Both the position numbers and the translations under genes were made by a program. DNA of 64,000 nt from Lineus longissimus (lineage: Eukaryota; Nemertea; Pilidiophora; Heteronemertea; Lineidae), in the NCBI RefSeq assembly GCF_910592395.1, contig NC_088315.1, positions 8,930,501 through 8,994,500 on the forward strand, read 5' to 3'. A model generated the notes under the pieces. That model was not told the DNA's origin, made no database searches, and saw only the letters and a list, made by a program, of their open reading frames with translations. This document shows, one piece after another, positions 22,827 through 33,294 of this stretch; the stretch's first letter is position 1, and each line of letters opens with the position of its first letter.

Positions 22827-23938
22827 GCTTCAGCTAGGTGTTGGACTGGAAGGCCTAGAAGTACATGCATGTGCATGAGTAGGTATGTGACATGAAAATT
22901 TCAAAATTGGTTGATTGAGGCAAAATTGGTACCAACAGTAAGGTATTGAAAAGACAAATACATGGGTGTTTGAATTATTCAATTCGTATGTGTATTAAGA
23001 AAGTTATGACATTTTGAAAATTGCAATTATGGTGGTATTTTGGTATTGGTATTACAATAGATTAATTAGAAAAGTTGTGACCGCTATCCATGCTGGCAAA
23101 TCTTCAACATGGCATAACGTACACATGCGGCTCCAAAACATCTGAAATTTCCATGCTTTCTGCCCCTGAAGTAAACTCTTCATCCCCTCATCGTTCAGAG
23201 GGCGTATGGAGAAACTATCCTTCGATGCTTTAGAAATTTCATCATCAGATTACGCCGAAATCCACGAACTTTCATCGCTCTCCTGGAGATGGCGTCCTTG
23301 ACAATGTTTTCGGTGGGCTTTGTCTTAAAAATTTAGAAGGAAAATAAATGAACTTTCCAAATATGGAAACATTATAGGTGGCAGCTCTGTCTTTCTGTCT
23401 TAATATAGAAAGCCACATGCTTCTGTTTACAAACTATGTTGGAGGATGTTGTTTATTAGTTTTTTGGTAAATCATGAATGAAAAGTGATTAATATTGCAG
23501 TCTAATTTCACATTTTGAAACTGTCCTTTAACAAGCTTGACACAGACTCAGTTTCAGAGGTCTGAAAAGACTCTGTTAACTTTTGTGAAGGCATTTTTAC
23601 ACAGAGTTTTTTCTTGCTGATTTTCATTTGAATTTTACCATTTGCCAGCTACATTTCATGCTGAATTGAATGGAATCATGGGAATTGCTAGATTTCTTTC
23701 AATCCGGCAAATGAAAAAGTTCATTTACAGGATGTTGCAAATAGACTGGTTTGGTTAGAATAGCAAGATTGAGGTGGGTTTTCTGCTTTTTTTTCGTTTG
23801 ATTTGTTTAATTGGCATACAAATAGTTTTATTACAAATAATATTGTCCTAAAGCAGATTTTAGTGATGTTTTCTTTAAAATTTGTAGAAAACTTAATTAT
23901 TTTTACCATTCAAGTCCTATTCAGCAGTGCCAAAATTA
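22827..23938. other. AT-rich intergenic stretch, nothing recognised
   Basis: No exon, inverted repeat or known element found. Confidence 0.4.
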
Positions 23939-24011
23939 GTTCCCACTAGGATTCGAACCCAGATCCCATATCATCAAAGTGATAAGTGTGTTACCATTAC
24001 ACCATAGGAAC
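23939..24011 (-). tRNA. tRNA-Gln(UUG)-like sequence, probably a pseudogene or SINE head
   Basis: The minus strand starts GTTCCTATGGTGTAATGGTA, with a perfect 7 bp acceptor stem (GTTCCTA with TGGGAAC, one G-U), a D arm GTGT/ACAC, anticodon loop ACTTTGA (anticodon TTG) and T arm CTGGG-TTCGAAT-CCTAG (one G-U). The D and T arms match internal promoter boxes A and B. The anticodon stem in register does not pair well (TTATC with TGATA), though a shifted stem TATCA/TGATA forms. It is therefore tRNA-Gln-derived, but probably not a functional tRNA. No T-run terminator follows closely. Confidence 0.5.
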
Positions 24012-24223
24012 AAAATGTTTTTTGTTGCACTGTTAATAGTCCTCAAAATGGTTTTGGTTTTTTTTGTTTTTTTTTGTAGTTTTTCACTTGAGTTTGTATT
24101 AACACTAGCGTGTGCAGCCAAATATATATTAGATTCTACCCACTGGACATCACTGCAATGAAGGCCTTAGCCTCCGTCTAGTGGGTAACCAGTGTTTGTA
24201 GTCTGGAATCATGTTCGGGAGAT

Positions 24224-26018
24224 TTACTTCTTCTTCTGGATCCGTCTTTCCTTTGCAGCGGCCAACCATTCGTCATAAGATTGTGCCGAATTCTCTGGGC
24301 AAAGCCACTGGCCGAAGTACGCCTTATGACCAGTGGTGGCATCTCTTTGTTTCCCACATTTTGAACAGATCTTGTGCATCGTCTTCTTGATGTACTGCCT
24401 GGTTGGACTTCCCTTCCTTTTTCTGTAATATTGCTGGCTACGGGACACTTCTTGTGCAGACCTCGGGAGGAAAGGCTGGCACTGGTCGCACTTGTTGAGC
24501 TGGCATCTGGGGTGCTGGAATCTCTGGATGGACTGGCATAGGACACATGAAAATTTGAGGGAACTGGAACTGCGGTGTGGTGCTTGGTCTTGGTGCTATC
24601 AGGATTGGTTGAGGCAAGTTCTGGCGTGGCTGGATTTGTAGAGGCAGGATCGGTAGAGGCAGGGTACATGCTGGTGTGGACACCGGGTTGCTGCTGCCTT
24701 GAGCTGCTGGTGCTGGCTTCTTCTTCTTCTGAACATTGAGACGAGCCATGCCAACGGTGTTCTGCGGCAGGTCAAAATGGTGCATCTGCTGTGCTGGGGT
24801 CTCTGGGTGAGTCTGCAGGAGCTCTTTTGGTTCTGGCAGTTGGTGAGTTTCTGTGGGTGCTGGGGCTGGGATAGTGATGGCTTGTGCGAGGACTTCTTTC
24901 TCTTTCCTCTTTTCACTTCTATGGTACCTGAATTTAATACGTGCAAGGTGTCAGGTGGCAGGCATGCAGTGGATACAAGTGGACAGAATTGTGCAATGGA
25001 GTGCACATCCTAAAAGGTGGACAGGCCCAGTTTTCTCATGCAAGTGATTAGTTATGCAGGCTTCTTTTTCTTTTCTCTTAAATGGTACTTGAAGTTAACA
25101 CATGCAAGGTGTTAGGTGACAGGCAGTGGATACAAGTGTACAAGTGGACAGAACTGTGCAATGGAGTGCACATCTTAAAAGGCGGACAATCCCTGTTGCC
25201 ATGCAAGTGATTAGTTGTGCAGGCTATTGTACACAATAACTCCATTAATTTAGAAACAAGCAAACTTACCATCTACTAAGAGTAGACGCATTTATCTCCA
25301 TTAGTTGCAACCCAGTGTTGCCCATCACTCTGGGGTTGCCGACGATAACCTCTCTTATCTGTTTGTACTCTCTTGCCACCAGCGTCATTTGTTGGTTGAT
25401 CTTATTGCCCTTCTTTACTGGAGATGGAAAGAGGTGACACAGCCTGATGACAATGGCTTCCATGTAGCGGTTTGCATCTGGTTTCACGGCTGGCGCAGCA
25501 TTCGGACCAAGGAAAGCTCTGAAAAAAAACAAACGTACATGTAGAATTGGTAAAGTCTGGCCCAACCTAGAAATATTGCTGACACATTTTAGGTTTTCTC
25601 TAGGTTGGCAGTGACTCAAAGTTTATTTTTTGTCTTGGTAGCACAAAATGACCCAGTTCAAAAAGTTAGTAGCACTCAATGCATTTTTCTATTACAATTT
25701 TGCAAATGCTGAAAAAATTTTAGTAGCACAGGGGGAAAACTTGGTATCATAGTGCTACCAACTGGTCTTAACTGCAAGATTTATTTACCTCTGAGTAGCC
25801 TCAGCTCCAGGTGCAACTTTGGATTTGGCCTTGAACCGACCCTGCAGTGGTTCCTTCTGGTGTCGAATAGGTATTTTTGTTGGCCGCTTGTCATATTCTT
25901 CAAGGTCATTCCACAGAGGAATGACACTGTCAGCCTGTTCATTGGTCAGTGACAGCTTGTCCCGAAGGCCTATGAGAAAGCCAGCAAGGTTGTCCACATT
26001 TCTGATCCTCTCATGCAT
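24224..26018 (-). pseudogene. Unnamed zinc-ribbon repeat-family protein, copy 2 (three exons, frameshift)
   Basis: Exons 26018-25789, 25518-25270 and 24927-24224 join in phase (CAG-AG|A and TG|G). Protein order: a helical part (NEQADSVIPLWNDLEEYDKR), a basic stretch (KEPLQGRFKAKSKVAPGAEAT), a conserved core (AFLGPNAAPA, NRYMEAIVIRLC, VAREYKQIREVIVGNP, LQLMEINASTLSRWYH), a long Pro/Gln-rich linker, then a C-terminal CxxC/single-C zinc-ribbon-like block (ICSKCGKQRDATTGH, FGQWLCP, YDEWLAAAKER). A one-base shift near 24460 breaks the last exon between linker and ribbon. I have seen this architecture as multicopy ORFs in fish and invertebrates but cannot name it. The paralogous copy upstream supports a repeat or transposon origin. 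Confidence 0.55.
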
Positions 26019-26353
26019 TTGTCATGAATGTGCATCTCGTGTACATTTTGTACAGGGTAAAATCTTTCCAACATTCCGACGAAATTTTTATGACTTTTTC
26101 GCAATCTTTTGAACTCAGAGTTAGGTACTTTTGTCTAAATACCTTTTTGAACAATCGCTAGCAAACTAGATCGCGATCAGAAGAATAATTTCAGAGAAAT
26201 CGTTGATTTTATTTGTAGTTGTCAGAATATCAGCTTTCAAATTGAAACCGGAAGCTACGTCATGATTTTTTTACTGTAAGAGAGCGTATGATTGGTTAGA
26301 TTTTATGAAATTTTATGAATGTTCCTCTCTGATTTTATGCCAATCGTGGCTTT

Positions 26354-27440
26354 TCATTGGTCGACATTCATAAATATTTCATAAATATAAAACGAAAACA
26401 TTGCGTGAGTCCATTTCCTTTTGCGATAAAATAATGCACTTCTTGACACTTCTTGAGAGGCACGAGACGGCGCTGACTGAGATGGAGGAACTGGTGACTG
26501 GAAGGATTGCATTTGACCACTTCCCAATGGCAGCATGAGGACCTGTCCTGATTCATTCACAATGCGAAGGAACTGCTGTGGTTGAGGGGTAGCAATGGCG
26601 GGAGGCGGTGTCATGATGATGTTGGGAATCTGTGGCATCATAACGTTCTGTGGCATTGCAGTGTTCTCTGGCAGATCTGGAGCCGGTGTACTGATGGTGG
26701 CAGATAACGGCGTAGGCGTACTAACGGTAGAAGGTTTTTGTTTCCTGACGGGAGTTTGGCCAGCTGTATTGTCTGGAAGTAGGAAGCGATGCTGTTGTGC
26801 CTCTGGTACTTGGGGCAAGGTTGCCGGTAACGCCATGGCTGGTGGCAATGGTCGGGGCGCAATCCTTGTGGGCTTGTCCATTGTGATTGCCTGCCCAAGG
26901 ACAGCTTTCTCGGCTTTTTTCTCTTTGTTGTTGTACCTAAAAATATAATCAAATGGGATTGAGATTTGATAAAAGGCTCTAGGAAAGTAAAGCCTGTTTG
27001 CCACCGTTACTAAACCCTGAAGCATCAGCAGTTTATCATGCCAAGCAAGTTTACAACATCAATATCAGCTGGAATTATTATAGGAAATGCATGTATAACT
27101 GTTGAATGTACCAAACACATGTGTTATACATGTGTTACAATCTTTTTTGGAAGAAAGTGTACCGGTAACATGTAAAGACTCTTACCAGGTAGACAACGTT
27201 GAATTGTTCACCTCGAACAGTTGTATCCCTGTGTCCTTCATGACCTGTGGATTTGCCAAGACCAGATTACGAATTTTCTTGTACTCCTTCAACACGAGGG
27301 TCCAGCGCAGGGTGGTTGTCTGTTTATTCTTACGCGCCGAAATCGATTTGGGATGGATCTCACACAGCCTGAGCATGATGGCCTCGACGTACCGATTTCC
27401 ACTCGGCCATTGTGCTGGGGTAGCATTTGGACCCAGGAGA
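26354..27440 (-). pseudogene. Unnamed zinc-ribbon repeat-family protein, copy 1 (3'-truncated)
   Basis: Exon about 27440-27186 encodes LGPNATPA, NRYVEAIMLRLCEIHP, LVLKEYKKIRNLVLANPQVM and LQLFEVNNSTLSTW. It splices at TG|GTAAGA to the acceptor at 26936 (YNNKEKKAEKAVLGQAITM), continuing a Pro/Gln/Thr-rich linker to SQEVSRSALFYRKRK. There it diverges from copy 2 and ends at 26354 without the zinc ribbon. Exon order, splice phase and core motifs equal those of copy 2, so the two are tandem paralogues on one strand. The 5' exon corresponding to 26018-25789 is not found. Confidence 0.5.
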
Positions 27441-27842
27441 GATCATTGCTGTCTTTCTGTACTACGCTGTGTTTTGATGCCGGCGGAATCCCGGGATGAG
27501 GTCAAGGACCTCATTATAATATTTGGCGCGAGCTATAATTTGGGTAAATCTTCTAAGGCTAATTACGGGGCTAATAGGTGACGCATCGAATTTTTATCTC
27601 TGGTGCATGGTTTTTGTGGTATTTGGCACATGTTTATGTGGAAATTAATAAGGAAAGCCGAAATTCGCGAGAGACCTTGCGCTGTCTCTTTAAATCCAAT
27701 TTTAAAAGGAATGGCATCTCTGTGTTGTATTCCGAATCCTCCGTAGTTGCCTCCCGAAGTCCTTGACACGTTGAGAGAAATGGACAGAATCACGACTGGA
27801 GTCGAGTCGAAGCGACTTCAGATCGTCTTGATTCTGGGAAAC

Positions 27843-28528
27843 TTAATATGATAGATCAGATGACACTTGTGCTTGAGCAGCAAAAGTACTATTGCTAGGC
27901 TCTGAAGCCATGGAAGCCTGAGCTACATGGACTTGGTCCGTAGGTTGGAAAGAAACCTGCCTGGTGTTGGAAGCAGACTGAGATTGAGAACCATCAAGAT
28001 CTGGCGAAAAATCAAAGAACTGTTGGGCCCTTGCGGCGAGTGCCGCAGCATTGGCGTCTGCCGGGACAGACATAATAACAGCAGCCTGACACTGCGAAGG
28101 GAGAACCTGGAGAAATTTGTCTCGGACTTGTTGGTTACCATAACCGATACCTTGCGTTGGGCTGCCAATCGTATCTTATTTAGGGTTTGCTCAGCCGATT
28201 CACCAGCGGTGTGGGTGAGACTGTGGAAGTATTTGACATTGCCAAAGTTTGAGTGAGATGGACTGAAACGCTGTAAGACCTGATCCCTGATCTCATTAAG
28301 GGTTGCAAAATTTTTGCCCTCTGCCCAGAGACGGGCTTTACCAACTAGAGTGGTTTTGAAGAGAGTGTTAATGTGGGCAACTTGAGCTACATTTTGAGGG
28401 TCATCTAAATCATGAGCCAACAGGAAGTCGAAAAATGACAAGTAGTGAGCATGACAAATGTCATAGTCAATGATTTCGCCTGTGAATGGTTTAGGCAGAA
28501 AGTCCGTGGGACGTAGTTGTACGGCCAT
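27843..28528 (-). pseudogene. Retrotransposon gag-like protein, frameshifted
   Basis: Begins MAVQLRPTDFLPKPFTGEII at 28528 and shows the usual gag capsid words: [64 protein letters not shown] one-base shift near 28160 moves the frame. The second part (to 27843) reads QVRDKFLQVLPSQ, MSVPADANAAALAARAQQFF and a Ser/Gln-rich tail. No zinc knuckle, protease or RT follows in this window, so only the gag part of an LTR-type element remains. Assignment to a gypsy-type element is inference from the capsid pattern. Confidence 0.6.
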
Positions 28529-29056
28529 TGTGAGCTATAGTTGGAATAATGTAATCTGAATCTAGCTAGCGATGTAAAGATGGGGTCAGTGTACAATGAC
28601 ATGTACCTGTATGAGTGAAGGGTCTTACCTTTTACTGCAAACTACTGGAATAATGTTTACTGCAAGCTAACTGTCTACACTATGTTAGATGAATTGAAGT
28701 CTAGAGTTGTTGATATAGGTTGAAAGCTGTCAGGCATGCCAGGCTAGAAAGCTACATGGGGTATTGGAATCAAGCGGATTATTTATGTGGAAGCAAAAGT
28801 CATAATATCTGGGAAGAAAAAGTTAATAGTGATCTGCAATGAAATGGGGAATGCCATGGGTCAGTCAGAGGTTGTCAGGCGTCCTGAAAGGGGACATGGA
28901 TTAGAAAATGTTTAGATTAAAACATGTGTCTCAATGGATGAATGTTGTGATTGCTAATATTACGAGTGCGGAGTCTGACCAAACGTCACTATGGCATCAA
29001 AGGAAGAATTGTGGGCCTATATATTATGACAAAAGTGATAATAGTGATGATCTTAT
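28529..29056. other. Stretch upstream of gag, nothing recognised
   Basis: Probably retroelement leader or LTR remnant by position. No paired LTR can be shown. Confidence 0.3.
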
Positions 29057-29662
29057 AAGGTAAAAAGGATATGATCAGCTGGAGTGATGAATCTGAGTGT
29101 CTTTAGATAATCCGGAGAATGAAAAGTTCACAGTTTATAGTCACTTAGAGTTCAGTTGAAACCAGTTGGGGCATCACAGGGGGGTTGTAGAATGGTATCT
29201 GTAGAATCACATCACATCACATCACATCACATCACATTTGGACTTACTGCATGGCTGATTGAATGGTTGAACATCGACAGGTATCCAAAGATAGACAATG
29301 TAGGCAAGACAGAGATGTTGACGGCTCTGTTGAGTCACCTCACAAAGCTAAATCTAGGGATTTCAAGATGATGTCCAGTCCAATGTACAGTCAATGTACA
29401 GTACAGTCAATGCATTGGATGCATAGGTGAATGTGCACACAAATGTACACAGATCCGGAAAGTTGCACGAGGCAGAAAAGTTCGCACAAGACGAGAATAT
29501 GACGAATATAGAACGAAAGTTCGTATCAGACGAATAGCATACGGAGTTTAGATGATCAAATGGTATAGAAAATCCGGTATAGAACAACACGTGTTGCGTT
29601 AGTCCATTTTGACTGGGAAGGTTGCCATGTTGTATTCCGAATCCTCCGTAGTTGCCTCCTGA
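29057..29662. repeat. Dispersed repeat R1, copy 1
   Basis: About 600 bp nearly identical to 44966-45582, starting GGTAAAAAGGATATGATCAG and ending in TATTCCGAATCCTCCGTAGT plus TGCCTCC. It contains an (ACATC)n microsatellite at 29205-29236. The terminal word also occurs alone at 27724-27756, next to the gag pseudogene, so R1 may be LTR-derived. Confidence 0.6.
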
Positions 29663-29837
29663 AAATTCACACACTCGGAATACTTACTGTGGTTTATTCC
29701 ATAGAAAGATAGCTCAGAACAATTGGTCAATTGTTCCACATGGTATAATCACCGGATCGGCACAGCCAGTCTCCTCATGTACAAGCTAGAGAGATCTGGT
29801 AAAAAAAAGGGGCTGCGCGGAAGCGCATGCGGCTTTT

Positions 29838-30634
29838 TAGCTCACCTCTTAGCAGAGGTGAGCTTATCCCATACCGTGGCGTCCGTCGTCCGTCGTCGTC
29901 GTCGTCCGTCGTCCGTTAGCTGGGCACGTTTCGTAACTGTTAGAGCTATTGAGTTGAAACTTGGTACACATGTACCCTTGTGTAATGACACCTTGGAGAC
30001 CAAGTTTCGGTCCGATTCGTTTCATGGTTTGGCCACCAGGGGGCCAAACGTTAAAAGTGAAAATATGCAATATCTGGTAGGTACTTCTAGCAAAGGTGCA
30101 TCATATATCCTCCGGGTTTTTGATTTGACCTCCTTTTCAAGGTCACAGAGGTCAAATGGTGTAAATTGGCCGTTAGGATGTAACGATGGCACGTTTCTAA
30201 ACTGCAATGACAATTGATACCAAATTTGGTACACATTTACCCCTTAGTCAGGTGATCTCAGGGACCAAAGTTTGGTCCAATATGATTCACCACTTGACCA
30301 CCAGGGGGCAAAATCCAAAAACCTTAAAAATGTGATTATTACTTAACTGCTTGCCCGATTGCCACCAATTTGATATCATGGGTACATCTAACCACCATAC
30401 AGTATATGTCACACAGGTTTTTAATATGACCTTCTTGTCAAGGTCACAGAGGTCAAATGGCATAAATTCGCCATCAGGCCGTAACTATGGCACGTTTCTT
30501 AACTGCAATGACTATTGATCACAAATTAAGTACACATGTACCCCTTGGTCAGGTGATCTCAGGTACCGAAGTTTGGTGCGATCTGATTTGCCGTTTGGCC
30601 TCCAGGGAGGGGGCCAAATCCTAAATTATCAAAA
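29838..30634 (+). mobile_element. Pearl/Helentron-like element A1, 3'-truncated
   Basis: Starts at a T-tract with the hairpin AGCTCACCTC / GAGGTGAGCT around TTAGCA, then a (GTCCGTCGTC) microsatellite at 29880-29920. Core monomers follow, with CCACCAGGGGGC at 30033 and 30298 (265 bp apart, reflecting an internal deletion) and TCAAGGTCACAGAGGTCA at 30137 with a one-base variant (GTCAAGG..) near 30438. Compared with the full copies at 41819 and 48464 it stops at about 30634, missing the terminal hairpin. Confidence 0.7.
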
Positions 30635-31143
30635 GTACGTTATCTGCAAAGCTGATGACATCCGATAAAAAACCCTTTAAGATCATTCATATTTTAGCTG
30701 AAATAAACCCAGCATCATTCCAGTGACACAACAGTGACGCTCACAGAAGAACAATACATTCGATTCACCGATTGAGACGAATAAACACGCAATAGACGAA
30801 CAGTTAATTAACATGAACAGGGAAAAATCTTCTGTCAAAGAAACACACAATCTGTGGGCAGCCAATATCCCCTGCGAAATTCGACTTGAAATTGTCGGCA
30901 AAAGCCGGGAATTTCCACCTAATTCCAAACAATTTTTCCTTGCCAGAGGCTGGAATTAGCTGGAAATTCCAGAAAATGTCAGGGCTTGAGTTTGGCAGTA
31001 TTTTGGTAAATGGCAGTGCCAGAAAATGCCAGCTCTGGAAAAAGCTGGCATAACCTGGCATTAGCTGGAACCTAATTTCCAGAGCTGGAATTAGGTGGAA
31101 AAATCTTGACCCAGGCCTTCCAGCTGATTTACCAATGTCAGGG
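30635..31143. repeat. Region ending in a cluster of AGCTGG / CCAGCT words
   Basis: Nothing recognised to about 30900. From 30940 to 31140 words such as TAGCTGGAAATTCCAG, AAAGCTGGCAT and TTAGCTGGAA recur in both orientations at short spacing, leading into the 102 bp tandem repeat. Confidence 0.45.
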
Positions 31144-31410
31144 CTGTCATTTATTGGAAATAGCTGGCATTAGTTGACATTAGCTGGAAATTACAAATTC
31201 AGCATGCAACGAGGAATGCGACTGTATCCTCGGGATTGTCATTTGCTGTCATTTATTGGAAATACCTGGCATTAGTTGACATTAGCTGAAAATTACAAAT
31301 TCAGCATGCAACGAGGAATGAGACTGTATCCTCAGGATTGTCATTTGCTGTCATTTATTGGAAATAGCTGGCATTAGTTGACATTAGCTGGAAATTACAA
31401 ATTCAGCATG
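31144..31410. repeat. 102 bp tandem repeat, about 2.6 copies
   Basis: CTGTCATTTATTGGAAATA starts at 31144, 31246 and 31348, an exact 102 bp period with a handful of substitutions. Each unit contains GGCATTAGTTGACATTAGCT and ACAAATTCAGCATGC. Confidence 0.9.
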
Positions 31411-32583
31411 CGACCGGGTAAGTTCGCATCTAATCGATCCGCGCTGAAAACAAGCGCTTTTGTTGTTCAACTGAGTGACCTAAATGATTATAATTGTTGT
31501 GGCATGCAAAAAGAAGATTTCTTGTCTGACTTTTTTGAGTAAAATGGGTAATCGGTCGGTTTTGATTTCGCCAATTACAGGATAGGCAGCAATCTTGTCA
31601 CATACACCTGATATTATCATTGCAGACAGGCAATTTTTTCACTTGCAGTCATGATCGCAGTTTGATTTTGCTTGATCTCTGGTTGTGCGATTTCCAATTC
31701 TAACTGTCGGCGTCTGCAGTAAACCGCAAACAAGCAATTTTTGTCTCACAGAAACATGATAAGAGTTTGCAGGTTGATTTTGCCTTCAACACAGGTTTTC
31801 TGGATAACCAATTCTTGTTGTGTGTACCTGAAATTATCTATGCAACCATGTGGTCACTTGCAAACAATGATCACAAGATGCAGCAACAACGAGATGTGTA
31901 GCACTATCAAGTTTTGAGCACATTGATGTGGCCGACCTAATCCTTTAGATTTCTGACACGATCTAGTAACACTGTTTTAATGTAAATCTATCTCTATCAT
32001 TCATCATGTGCGTTGACCATGGCATGATATACCAGCACCAAAGGCTCCTCATGTAAGACATACAATTATTGCTTCTTGCACTGCGCATGTTAAGACGTGA
32101 TCATGTAAGAAATCAATAGAAGAAAGAAAAAACATCAATTTTGAATAAAATAATTACAAAAACTAACCAAATGCAGGAATTACAAATCACTGAAATCATT
32201 TTTAATCAGACATAAGAAGTTACAGGACATTTAAAGAAAACAAAGAGTTCTAGAATTTCTTTTTAAGTTTAAGTTTAAGTAGGTCTGTACAGGCCTGTCG
32301 AGTTCTTTATCATGTTTATTCCACGTTTCTGAAAAGAAAAAGGTTGAAAAAAACTTTACACATCGTCCACAACTGATATTTGTCAGCACATGCTACATTA
32401 ATATTGCCTGGTATATGTAAAGTAATCAAAATTAAATGACATTGCCTTATTAGCCAGACGGGTACGTCAGGCTGTTTAGTGTTATGAGCAACGATTTAAC
32501 GGGAGTCGATCGCTTTTCTACTGTACTAACATTGAAATGAGTGTAATACACGTTTTATTCAAAACAAAGGGGATATTACTTAC
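31411..32583. other. Intergenic, right part belongs to the BEN-exon repeat module
   Basis: 31411-32010 holds nothing recognised. From about 32010 the sequence is the intronic part of a module seen four times (near 32010, 32786, 36745 and 45606), always upstream in coordinate of the last BEN exon. Confidence 0.5.
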
Positions 32584-32671
32584 TTGTGCATCTTCTTTGC
32601 GATTTTCAGCCGGCTCCTCATCTTGTCATTGATCTCCTTGATCGATAGGTTATATTTCTTAGTCATAATTG
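32584..32671 (-). pseudogene. Orphan copy of the last BEN-domain exon
   Basis: 88 nt exon with acceptor CCTTCAG and donor AA|GTAAGT, encoding IMTKKYNLSIKEINDKMRSR then LKIAKKMHK. It duplicates exon 33295-33382 together with about 700 bp of flanking intron. The exon is intact and in the same phase, so it could be used as an alternative or duplicate last-domain exon of the BEN gene. No further downstream exon is seen. Confidence 0.6.
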
Positions 32672-33294
32672 CTGAAGGAAAAAAAACATCATGTACTTGC
32701 CAGACAAAACAATTGCTGAAAAAAAAAGAAAGGCCAGGGCCATTGTGCTCACTTCCCTCAGAGTTTTTGATCTTAGCCACGATTATTGCTTCTTGCACTG
32801 CGCATGTTAAGACGTGATCATGTAAGAAATCAATAGAAGAAGGAAAAAAAATCAATTTTGAATAAAATGATTACAATAACTAACCAAATGCAGGAATTAC
32901 AAATCACTGAAATCATTTTTAATCAGATATAAGAAGTTACAGGACATTTAAAGAAAACAAAGTGTTCTAGAATTTCTTTTTAAGTTTAAGTGGGTCTGTA
33001 CAGGCCTGTCGAGTTCTTTATCATGTTTATTCCACGGTTCTGAAAAGAAAAAGGTTGAAAAAAACTTTCACACATCGTCCACAACTGATATTTGTCAGCA
33101 CATGCTACATTAATATTGCCTGGTATATGTAAAGTAATCAAAATTAAATGACATTACCTTATTAGCCAGACGGGTACGTCAGGCTGTTTGTGTTATGAGC
33201 AACGATTTAACGGGAGTCGATCGCTTTTCTACTGTACTAACATTGAAATGAGTGTAATACACGTTTTATTCAAAACAAAAGAGATATTACTTAC

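Noticed and set aside
23939-24011. Functional tRNA-Gln gene
   Set aside because: The anticodon stem does not pair in the correct register and no T-run terminator follows closely, so it is kept only as tRNA-like.
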